From contig JAGDMY010000106.1 in NCBI GenBank assembly GCA_017860765.1, positions 1 through 5,722 of the forward strand: DNA of 5,722 bases, written 5' to 3'. Position 1 is the stretch's first letter, and the number at the start of each line of letters is the position of its first letter. This stretch comes from Chloroflexota bacterium (GTDB lineage: Bacteria; Chloroflexota; Dehalococcoidia; Dehalococcoidales; UBA3254). Position numbers and translations under genes: made by a program. The notes below the pieces were generated by a model. It was not told the origin of the DNA and did not search any database. It was given only the letters and a program-made list of their open reading frames with translations. Positions 1 through 5,722 of this stretch are shown here, one piece after another.

Positions 1-2199
1 ATCATCACACTGGGCATGCACCCTCCATCGCCCGTGATTGGACATCACCAGGAGAGGGAATTTCTCGGAGCGAGGGCCTCCCCTTCTCTCATCATGGGTT
101 TCACTCTTTTCAATCCATTTGGGGATGGGGGGCCTCTCCTCGTCGGTGGGGAAATGCTGGGCCAGGGCGGCGGAATAGAACTCTAGCTTGCCGGTGGGGG
201 TGGGCAAGGGGTTTTTCTCCGGGTCTTCATAAAATTTCCTGAAGCCCGGAGGGTCTTTCTCCCAGTCTGGAGCGCAGGAATATACATAATAGTCCTTTTC
301 ACAGAATTCTTCCCAGCTTATGAAATTTTGAAGTCCCATGCCATCGTAGACCACTTTTATTAAATCAGCCGTGCTCTGGCCATGTGTGATCTCGGCATCC
401 TGGCCTAATTTTTTAGCAATTTCAATCACAACCTCCCGATCGCTCTTAGACTCCCCGATGGGGTCGATAGCAGGCCTCTGTATGGCAAAAGTGGGGTACT
501 GTACCCCCCAACGGGTGTTGCCCACTATGTCCTCCACTTCCAAAGTGGTATTCGAAGGCAGGATGATATCTGCCAAAAGACAATCGTTCTCCAGCCAGGG
601 GTGCTGGGCGACTACGCATTCTATCTTGGGATTCCTGAAAGCTTCTATAGTTTCGTTGCCGCCATTCCAGCAGGTAGTGCGGCAGGGACTATCCGTCCAT
701 ATCATGTGCACTTCACCGCCGCCCTCTTCCTGGGGTATAGGATAGGTATATTTTTTAAACTGGTTGTCCACGGTGGTTTGGATAGCCCCGGTGCCCCAGT
801 AGCTGACAGGCGGGTTCGGAATGGCCTTATGAATGAGAGTTTTAGGTATATGCTGTTTAGTAGCTACATAGGCGGTTATTTGGTGCGGCTTGGAGATTTC
901 AGCGAAGCCTGGATTCTGGAAGATATTGCCGCCTATCCCCTCCACTCTGGGCATCCCATTGCGGAAAATCATCGCGGCTTGATGGATCCCGGGCTTGCCC
1001 AACCCCTGCATGCCCAACAGGATTACTTCCAACCTGGCAGGCTCATGGGAATAGGGTCCCCGGATATAAGAGCCGCCGCAATAATGGGCTACGGAGGTGC
1101 GCTTGGAGGCCCAATCCCGGGCCAGGGCCTTGATGGTCCATTCGGGGACTCCGCATTTCGCTGAAGCCCACGCAGGGGTCTTGGGTATATTGTCCTCCCG
1201 GCCCAGGACATAGGCTTCCAATTTATCCATTCCTACCGTATGAGACTTGACATATTCCTTATCATAAGTACCTTCGGTTATCCAGACGTAGGCAATGGCC
1301 AGCTGCAAAGCTGCATCGGTATTGGGCAGAATGGGTATCCATTTATCGGCATGCACTGCGGCGCCATAGTTCACATCCGGGCAGACATAGACCTGCCGAA
1401 TTCCAGCTTCCTTCCAGAAGAAGCACATCCGGCTGGCAAACTGGCCGGTAAACCCCCAGGGCGTCGTCTCGGGGTCGCAGCCCCAGAAGAGCACCATATC
1501 ACTGTTTTCAGTCGTGTCCTTAACTACGTTGGCAAACGGGGCCATCATACCCACATCGCCATTTCCCCAGACATGCTTGGCCCCCCAGTACCAGCCCTCC
1601 CAGCTATCCGGGTTTCTGATCTGCTGGGTATAGCCCCCCGCTTTTTCAAGGAGCAATGTAGGGCAGCCATGGGGCGCATTGATGATTTTGCATTCACCAT
1701 GTCCATCCACCTGTGCCAGAATGGCATAGGGGCCATACTGCTGATACATTCTCTGGATTTCACCGGCAACTATGGCGGCCGCCTCATCCCAGCTGATGCG
1801 GACAAACTGGCTTATGCCCCGGTTCTGGGGATTTCTCTCTCCGCGAGGGTCCCAGTCAACCCGCTTCAAAGGATATTTTATGCGGTTGGGAGAGTAGGTC
1901 CGCTTTTTGTAAGCCAGAGAGAAGGGACAGGGCAAGGATTTAGAAGTCGGTTCAATCGTTTTGCCATTCCTGGCGAACTTCCAGGCATTAACCTTGCTGA
2001 GATCGTGTTTCCAATCATAGTGGAGCGGTCTGATGCGAATTATCTTACCCTCTTTAACATCCACAAAACAGGGTGCCCCGCCGCCTATCAAACCCCCGAG
2101 GGCCAATGACCTTATAACGGTCTTTTCGCTGCTCTGGTTGGCCTTTCCCTCCGGAGTAGGCCTATTTCCTGCCGTTGGTTTTAAGTTCTCATTTGGCAT
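1..2199 (-). CDS. Second molybdopterin oxidoreductase large subunit, divergent transhydroxylase-like paralogue (L2), 3' end beyond the window
   Basis: The reading frame is open from the ATG at 2199 to the left edge: 733 residues with no stop. Alignment with L1 suggests about 120 residues are missing, most of the dinucleotide-binding C-terminal domain. It shares with L1 the IKYPLKRVDWDPRGER block (107-122), ISWDEA (135-140), NPDSWEGW (196-203), IAYVWITEGTYDKE (302-315), DWASKRTS (362-369) and PTGKLEFYS (668-676). The predicted Mo ligand is S199, with D198 and H167 keeping the catalytic core. No counterparts of L1 Y532 or Pelobacter Cys557 are evident, and the FPGY tyrosine appears as F432. About 30 polar, Pro/Asn/Lys-rich residues extend the N-terminus; they lack a twin-arginine motif. 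No N-terminal Fe-S motif is present. A GAGG site (2214-2211) lies 11 nt before the ATG, a weak spacing, but the next Met is residue 151. Probably co-transcribed; the reaction is unknown. Confidence 0.9.
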   Translation of the reverse strand, partial: MPNENLKPTAGNRPTPEGKANQSSEKTVIRSLALGGLIGGGAPCFVDVKEGKIIRIRPLHYDWKHDLSKVNAWKFARNGKTIEPTSKSLPCPFSLAYKKRTYSPNRIKYPLKRVDWDPRGERNPQNRGISQFVRISWDEAAAIVAGEIQRMYQQYGPYAILAQVDGHGECKIINAPHGCPTLLLEKAGGYTQQIRNPDSWEGWYWGAKHVWGNGDVGMMAPFANVVKDTTENSDMVLFWGCDPETTPWGFTGQFASRMCFFWKEAGIRQVYVCPDVNYGAAVHADKWIPILPNTDAALQLAIAYVWITEGTYDKEYVKSHTVGMDKLEAYVLGREDNIPKTPAWASAKCGVPEWTIKALARDWASKRTSVAHYCGGSYIRGPYSHEPARLEVILLGMQGLGKPGIHQAAMIFRNGMPRVEGIGGNIFQNPGFAEISKPHQITAYVATKQHIPKTLIHKAIPNPPVSYWGTGAIQTTVDNQFKKYTYPIPQEEGGGEVHMIWTDSPCRTTCWNGGNETIEAFRNPKIECVVAQHPWLENDCLLADIILPSNTTLEVEDIVGNTRWGVQYPTFAIQRPAIDPIGESKSDREVVIEIAKKLGQDAEITHGQSTADLIKVVYDGMGLQNFISWEEFCEKDYYVYSCAPDWEKDPPGFRKFYEDPEKNPLPTPTGKLEFYSAALAQHFPTDEERPPIPKWIEKSETHDERRGGPRSEKFPLLVMSNHGRWRVHAQCDD

Positions 2200-2244
2200 T
2201 ATGCTGTTAACCTCTTTTTCCTGAATCCTCAGATAGGCTGGATT
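2200..2244 (-). other. 45-nt intergenic spacer between the iron-sulfur subunit and L2
   Basis: A short spacer with no terminator-like hairpin and no evident promoter, so L2 is probably on the same transcript. It holds the weak ribosome site AAAGAGG (2217-2211), 11 nt before the L2 ATG. The TGA of the iron-sulfur gene (2247-2245) is in the same frame as L2, and the spacer has no further in-frame stop. Confidence 0.6.
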
Positions 2245-3078
2245 TCATCGACGTTCAAGCACTATCTCGCCCAGGTATCTGTCATTATTAGTATTGACCG
2301 CAATCTGGACCGGTTTATATTGGGGTGACTCAAGCGTTATAAAATACTTGACATTCTCCGGCAGGCCCTCGAACTCGAAGTCGCCATAGTTATCAGTTTG
2401 GGTGGTCTTCATGTCGTTATCACTTTTCAAGGTGACGGCGACGCCTTCAGCGCATTCCCGGATGTCTCCGAAGACCACCGCCCCGGCCACAAACCTTTTA
2501 GGCAATCCCAGATAAGTAACTTTCTCTTTCAGCTTGAACTCAGGGTGCATCCTTTCAGTCTTGCCGGAGGCGACCAGTCGGGCTACTTCACTATCGGGGT
2601 CATCCAGATCCCCGAATTTTATGGCACGAGTTGGACAAACCTCTGAACATCTGGGCTCCTTCCAGCCGGCATCCAGCAAATGAGCGCATAAAGTGCATTT
2701 TTGTGGCAAAGCCAGTTCTTCGTTCCAATAGATCACCCTGTAGGGGCAGGAAGAAACTATTTGCCTTTGTCCTTTAGCTTTTTGAGGGTCGATGATGACG
2801 ATGCCATCCCGGCGCTGATATACTGCCCCATCTATGGCGGCCGCCACACAGGGGGCATTCTCACAATGCATGCAGGGTATGGCGGTATAGGCCACTTTTA
2901 CCTTGGGGAACTGGCCTCTTTCCCTCTCCGTCATTTTCATCCAGAATTGCCCGGTCATCGGTTGCGCTGCCGCATAGCCAGGATATTCATTCTCGAAATG
3001 TTCGTCTTTACAAGCCAGAACACAATTATAGCAGCCGTTGCACCTGGTAATATCTATTACAAAACCATACCTGGCCAT
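2245..3078 (-). CDS. athS: 4Fe-4S iron-sulfur subunit, pyrogallol hydroxytransferase-like small subunit
   Basis: Electron-transfer subunit partnering the molybdenum large subunit; 277 residues from the ATG at 3078. Cluster cysteines are C13, C16, C19, C23 (CNGCYNCVLAC); C69, C72, C77 (CMHCENAPC); C111 (SSCPYR); C128, C131 (CTLC); and C144, C148 (RCSEVC). These twelve suffice for three [4Fe-4S] clusters. NrfC/DmsB-type relatives have sixteen; here A81 stands where the fourth cysteine of the second motif would be, and the third motif keeps only C111. This three-cluster pattern is that of Pelobacter transhydroxylase beta. Residues about 195-277 form a transthyretin/carboxypeptidase-regulatory-like beta domain (DNYGDFEFEGL, about 229-239), also as in Pelobacter. 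No Tat signal is seen. GGAGG (3090-3086) sits 7 nt before the ATG and overlaps the last codons of L1. A GTG at 3093 would add five residues but would place the ribosome site inside the gene. Confidence 0.93.
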   Translation of the reverse strand: MARYGFVIDITRCNGCYNCVLACKDEHFENEYPGYAAAQPMTGQFWMKMTERERGQFPKVKVAYTAIPCMHCENAPCVAAAIDGAVYQRRDGIVIIDPQKAKGQRQIVSSCPYRVIYWNEELALPQKCTLCAHLLDAGWKEPRCSEVCPTRAIKFGDLDDPDSEVARLVASGKTERMHPEFKLKEKVTYLGLPKRFVAGAVVFGDIRECAEGVAVTLKSDNDMKTTQTDNYGDFEFEGLPENVKYFITLESPQYKPVQIAVNTNNDRYLGEIVLERR

Positions 3079-3080
3079 TT

Positions 3081-5591
3081 TTATACCTCCCACTTCTTGA
3101 GTTCGACCAGACAGGAATTGGGGGCCATCCCCGGAGCATTCCTGGATACCATCCGGGAGGGTGTAATCAAATTCATGCAGCCTCCCCGGTCGATGCTTTG
3201 CGGGTTCCCCGGCTCCAGGGGATCGTATTTAGCCGAAGCCTGATATGAGTGAACAGTGCCAGGTCGTACTCTCTCGGTCACCTGAGCAATCCCCAGTACT
3301 CCGCCCCGGTCATTGTAAACTTGAATAATATCTCCGTCATTCAGGCTACGTTCCAGGGCATCCCTGGGATGGACGCGAACTACCCACCAGTTATAGCCGT
3401 TTTTCAGGATTCTATGCCCGCGAATTTCATCCAGCCATGGCGTGTGATTGTCATAATGAGTGTGATAGGAATATCTGACATGGGGCGTAATCAGCTGCAG
3501 AGGATATTTTTTGGCCAGTTCAGATTCATGTCCCTCCCAGCTCGGAATATAGTGTGCCACCGGTGGTCTTTCTTCGTCATCAGGAAAATGTTTCATGAGG
3601 CTCTGAGATACAAACTCCAGCTTTCCGCTGTAGGTGGCCAGCTCGTAAGGTCTATCGGTGCTTCGTTTAGGGTTATATATATCGTCGGTATCACAGGGAC
3701 GACCCTCATTGAACCAGCGTAAAGAAACGTTCGGATTTTTCTTGGCAGCCGGGATAACATAATACCCTTTCTTTTTAAAATCATCATATGACATAATCCC
3801 GGGCATATCAGACCAGGCATACATTTTCTTAATCCAATCTTCCTCAGTATTGCCTTCATCATATATGTCCCTGAATCCCAGTTTATCGGCCAGTTCCACG
3901 AAAATATCATAATCTGAGCGGGACTCCCAGAGCGGCTCAATGCATTTCTTCTGATAAACAATGATGCGGTGATTCTGTCCGGTGTAGTTAGCTCCATATC
4001 CGCCGGCGGCCCCCCATTCGGAGATGTCATTGCGTTCAAAATTAGTGCAGGCCGGTAAGATTATATCGGCAAACCTGGTCTCGGTATTCCACCAGCAGTC
4101 CTGGTTGACCACAAATTCCACTTTGGGACTCTGATACATGCGCGCCCAGCGGGTGGTTTCCGTCATTGTGCCGATAAAAGAGCCTCCATAGCGATATATC
4201 ATCTTTATTTCGGGGCTGCCCGGTTCGGGATAGGTATAGGGAATGAACTGCTGGTCAATGGATTTAGCGCAGAAACCTTCGCCCAGCCAGTGGATAGGAG
4301 GGTTCAGGATCGCCTCGGGGACCAGCAGGCGGTAAACTCTCTGGGTCACCGGATTCACCGGCTGGTTCTTGGAGACGATGCTAAATACATCTTTACCTCC
4401 GGAGCCATATCCGGGGAATTTAATGGAGAAGTCAAAGGGTGCTCCATAGGCACATCCCGACCAGATGTTGACCCCCGGTCTGCCCACCCCCTGCAAGCCC
4501 ATCAGCAGTACCATCAGGCGCGCGTATTCAGTACCGTAGGCAGCCCTGCAGGCGGCACTGGCGCCGCCCTTGGAACCGACGGCCAGGGAGGTGCGTTTGG
4601 AGGCCCATTCCCGGGCCAGGGCCCGGATCACATGAGCGGGGACGCCGCAAATCCGGGACGCCCATTCAGGAGTGCGCGGTGTACCATCTTTTTCACCCAG
4701 GGTTTGCTTTTTGAACTCCTCAAAACCCAGAGTGCGTTTGGCAACAAACTCTTTATCGTAGGTACCCTCCGTAATCCAGACGTAGGCGATAGCCTCCGCC
4801 AGAGCGGCATCGGTGCCCGGCCGGGGCCCTATCCATTTGCCTCCCACGGCAGCAGCCGTGAAGTTCAAGAACGGGTCAATAAAGATCTGCTTGACGCCCA
4901 GGTCCCGCAACCAGAGCCGCCAGTTGGCCGTATCCAGTCCGGCGTAGCCCTTTCCGGCGGTATCGGGATCATCCCCCCAGTGTATAACCAGTTCGGTATT
5001 TTTCAAGCCGTCTTCCAGAAGGCCGTATTGTTCAAGGTGCCCCAGCCGCCAAAAATTGCCCCAGTTATGCACGGCCCCCCAATGCCAGCCTTCCCAGCTG
5101 TCAGGGTTGTCGAACATATAGGTGCATCCCAGGGTTTCAAAAAACCGGCCCATAGCGCCCCTGCTGTAATGGATCAGCCCCCAGTTATGGTGAGAGGACC
5201 TCATAGGGAGAACTGCAGCGGGCCCATAGGTTGAACGCACTCTCTTCATCTCGCTGACGACGATATCTATGGCCTCTTCCCAGCTGATTCTCTTAAAAGG
5301 CGACTTTCCCCGGTTTTCCGGGTGTCGTTCGCCCCGGGGGTCAAAATCCACCCTTTTCAGGGGATATTTCAGCCTATCCTCAGAGTAGATTTTAGTCCTC
5401 TCAGTTAGCGCGAAGGGAGAAAGATTAGCCTTCCGATCCGGTATGAAGGTTCTTCCACGGGCTTCGATTTTAAAGGGGGGCGCGTCGCTCTCATTAAAAA
5501 CTATGGGGCGGATCCGGGAGATTTTACCATTCTTAACATAAACTAATACGGGACCGCCGCCGGTGCATTGTGTAAACACTTGCTCTGACAT
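3081..5591 (-). CDS. athL: Molybdopterin (bis-MGD) oxidoreductase, pyrogallol hydroxytransferase-like large subunit (L1)
   Basis: Catalytic subunit of a DMSO-reductase-superfamily enzyme. The Pelobacter homologue moves a hydroxyl from 1,2,3,5-tetrahydroxybenzene to pyrogallol, giving phloroglucinol with no net redox change. The 836 residues compare with about 875 in Pelobacter. The N-terminus (GGGPVLVYVKNGKI, residues 11-24) matches that enzyme and has no 4Fe-4S cysteine motif. The molybdopterin core spans about residues 70-570 and the dinucleotide-binding beta-barrel about 695-830. Against Pelobacter numbering recalled from memory, the Mo-ligand Ser is S165, next to D164 in NPDSWEGW; the catalytic His is H134; the tyrosines at 404 and 560 correspond to Y395 and Y532. 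Pelobacter Cys557 and Trp354 align with A529 and A344, so substrate specificity may differ. There is no signal peptide. The ATG follows AAGGAG (5605-5600) by 8 nt. The stop lies 2 nt before the iron-sulfur subunit. Family assignment is firm; the exact substrate is not known. Confidence 0.93.
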   Translation of the reverse strand: MSEQVFTQCTGGGPVLVYVKNGKISRIRPIVFNESDAPPFKIEARGRTFIPDRKANLSPFALTERTKIYSEDRLKYPLKRVDFDPRGERHPENRGKSPFKRISWEEAIDIVVSEMKRVRSTYGPAAVLPMRSSHHNWGLIHYSRGAMGRFFETLGCTYMFDNPDSWEGWHWGAVHNWGNFWRLGHLEQYGLLEDGLKNTELVIHWGDDPDTAGKGYAGLDTANWRLWLRDLGVKQIFIDPFLNFTAAAVGGKWIGPRPGTDAALAEAIAYVWITEGTYDKEFVAKRTLGFEEFKKQTLGEKDGTPRTPEWASRICGVPAHVIRALAREWASKRTSLAVGSKGGASAACRAAYGTEYARLMVLLMGLQGVGRPGVNIWSGCAYGAPFDFSIKFPGYGSGGKDVFSIVSKNQPVNPVTQRVYRLLVPEAILNPPIHWLGEGFCAKSIDQQFIPYTYPEPGSPEIKMIYRYGGSFIGTMTETTRWARMYQSPKVEFVVNQDCWWNTETRFADIILPACTNFERNDISEWGAAGGYGANYTGQNHRIIVYQKKCIEPLWESRSDYDIFVELADKLGFRDIYDEGNTEEDWIKKMYAWSDMPGIMSYDDFKKKGYYVIPAAKKNPNVSLRWFNEGRPCDTDDIYNPKRSTDRPYELATYSGKLEFVSQSLMKHFPDDEERPPVAHYIPSWEGHESELAKKYPLQLITPHVRYSYHTHYDNHTPWLDEIRGHRILKNGYNWWVVRVHPRDALERSLNDGDIIQVYNDRGGVLGIAQVTERVRPGTVHSYQASAKYDPLEPGNPQSIDRGGCMNLITPSRMVSRNAPGMAPNSCLVELKKWEV
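3086..3090 (-). promoter_or_regulatory. Shine-Dalgarno site of the iron-sulfur subunit, embedded in the L1 3' end
   Basis: GGAGG within the terminal Trp-Glu-Val codons of L1, 7 nt before the ATG at 3078. With only 2 nt between the L1 stop and this ATG, translation of the two subunits is probably coupled, which suits subunits of one complex. It decides the start in favour of 3078 over the GTG at 3093. Confidence 0.8.
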
Positions 5592-5599
5592 AGGTTCTG

Positions 5600-5605
5600 C
5601 TCCTT
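5600..5605 (-). promoter_or_regulatory. Shine-Dalgarno site of L1
   Basis: AAGGAG on the minus strand, 8 nt before the ATG at 5591. It is near-consensus in sequence and spacing and fixes the L1 start. Confidence 0.8.
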
Positions 5606-5635
5606 GAGGATGAAGATCATTGAAATACGCTGATT

Positions 5636-5653
5636 GTTGTCGTGCACGACAAC
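5636..5653. promoter_or_regulatory. Perfect 18-bp palindrome, candidate operator
   Basis: GTTGTCGTG followed directly by its exact reverse complement CACGACAAC. It lies about 8-25 nt downstream of the predicted transcription start, where a repressor would block transcription. The core TTGTCG-N4-CGACAA has a half-site geometry like those of CRP/FNR-type and other dimeric regulators, but I cannot name the regulator. In RNA the same sequence could fold into a 7-bp stem with a UGCA loop at the 5' end of the message, which might instead stabilise the transcript. Confidence 0.5.
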
Positions 5654-5666
5654 TCTATTTAATACA

Positions 5667-5675
5667 ATTATATCA
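5667..5675 (-). promoter_or_regulatory. Consensus extended -10 promoter element upstream of L1
   Basis: On the minus strand this reads TGATATAAT, a perfect extended -10 (TGnTATAAT), with the TATAAT hexamer at 5672-5667. A TTGACA at 5698-5693 lies 20 bp upstream, longer than the usual 16-18 bp; a TTGACT at 5685-5680 is too close. The extended -10 may make a well-spaced -35 unnecessary. Transcription would start near 5660, giving a leader of about 70 nt before the L1 start codon. It is the only promoter-like site noticed ahead of the three genes, which fits one polycistronic message. Confidence 0.6.
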
Positions 5676-5688
5676 CGATAGTCAAGTG

Positions 5689-5712
5689 CCGGTGTCAAAA
5701 ACCTGGCACCGG
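5689..5712. repeat. REP-like imperfect inverted repeat
   Basis: CCGGTG at 5689-5694 is matched by CACCGG at 5707-5712. Read as plus-strand nucleic acid the dyad extends inward to a 9-bp stem with one G-T wobble, around a short A-rich loop. The arrangement (GTGTC, a run of A, then CCTGGCACC) resembles the short dispersed palindromes that many bacteria carry in intergenic DNA and that are linked to REP-associated IS200-like transposases. Only one copy is seen here and no transposase is present, so the class is inferred. The TTGACA of the promoter region lies inside it. Confidence 0.35.
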
Positions 5713-5722
5713 TTTGCGGTAT

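Noticed and set aside
1240..2109. 289-codon plus-strand open frame, and others at 371-745, 601-1164 and 2033-2224
   Set aside because: All lie antisense to the L2 frame, which has continuous homology to molybdenum enzymes. Their translations show no recognisable domains.
2100..2199. Twin-arginine or Sec signal peptide at the L2 N-terminus
   Set aside because: The hydrophobic stretch near residues 32-40 follows a single Arg, not a twin-Arg motif, and runs directly into the conserved core strand, so it is probably part of the fold.
3079..3093. GTG at 3093 as the start of the iron-sulfur subunit
   Set aside because: The GGAGG site lies just downstream of this GTG and is ideally spaced for the ATG at 3078. 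Homologues begin near that Met.
2398..3243. Plus-strand open frames at 2398-2646 and 2701-3243
   Set aside because: Antisense to the iron-sulfur subunit and the L1 end. The Cys-rich gene on the other strand explains the region.
3593..4039. Minus-strand open frames at 3593-4039, 4628-4810 and 1545-1769 in alternative frames
   Set aside because: They sit wholly inside L1 or L2 in another frame and are not protein-like.
4290..5234. 314-codon plus-strand open frame, and one at 3249-3722
   Set aside because: Antisense to L1. Composition is Pro/Gly-rich shadow sequence with no motifs.
2245..5591. Arsenate reductase, polysulfide reductase or formate dehydrogenase identity for L1 and the small subunit
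   Set aside because: L1 lacks the N-terminal 4Fe-4S motif and the Cys/Sec Mo ligand. It has the Asp-Ser-Trp block, and the small subunit has the three-cluster plus transthyretin-like layout typical of transhydroxylase.
5543..5620. 25-codon upstream reading frame overlapping the L1 start
   Set aside because: No ribosome site precedes its ATG at 5620, and the AAGGAG within it belongs to L1.

Overview
The window is a single leftward (minus-strand) gene cluster for a molybdenum enzyme. Its two complete genes closely resemble pyrogallol-phloroglucinol transhydroxylase (AthL/AthS) of Pelobacter acidigallici. Reading along the transcript, a promoter and operator region at the right edge (about 5636-5712) leads into a complete 836-residue catalytic subunit (5591-3081). 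Two bases later comes a 277-residue iron-sulfur subunit (3078-2245), and 45 bases after that a second, divergent catalytic-subunit paralogue (2199 to the left edge). The second paralogue is open for all 733 codons visible and is cut by the window boundary. Essentially the whole plus strand is antisense shadow.

The assignment rests on features particular to the transhydroxylase branch of the DMSO-reductase superfamily. The large subunits have no N-terminal 4Fe-4S cysteine motif. Both carry the Asn-Pro-Asp-Ser-Trp-Glu-Gly-Trp block, which contains the serine that ligates Mo and the adjacent catalytic aspartate in the Pelobacter enzyme. The small subunit has exactly twelve cluster cysteines, enough for three [4Fe-4S] clusters rather than the four usual in related subunits, followed by a transthyretin-like beta domain. 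No signal peptide, twin-arginine motif or membrane anchor is visible, so a soluble cytoplasmic enzyme is likely.

The unusual points are the L1-S-L2 layout, with two diverged catalytic subunits around one iron-sulfur subunit, and the pattern of active-site change. L1 keeps most of the Pelobacter catalytic residues but has lost a Cys and a Trp in the pocket. L2 keeps only the Mo-ligand/Asp/His core. The natural substrates are therefore probably not exactly pyrogallol, although hydroxylated aromatics are the reasonable first guess. Upstream, a consensus extended -10 promoter is followed by a perfect 18-bp palindrome just downstream of the predicted start site, and a REP-like dyad covers the -35 area.

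The host is probably an anaerobic bacterium of mid GC content with strong Shine-Dalgarno sites, such as a Desulfobacterota, Chloroflexota or clostridial-type fermenter or syntroph. The sequence does not decide which phylum.
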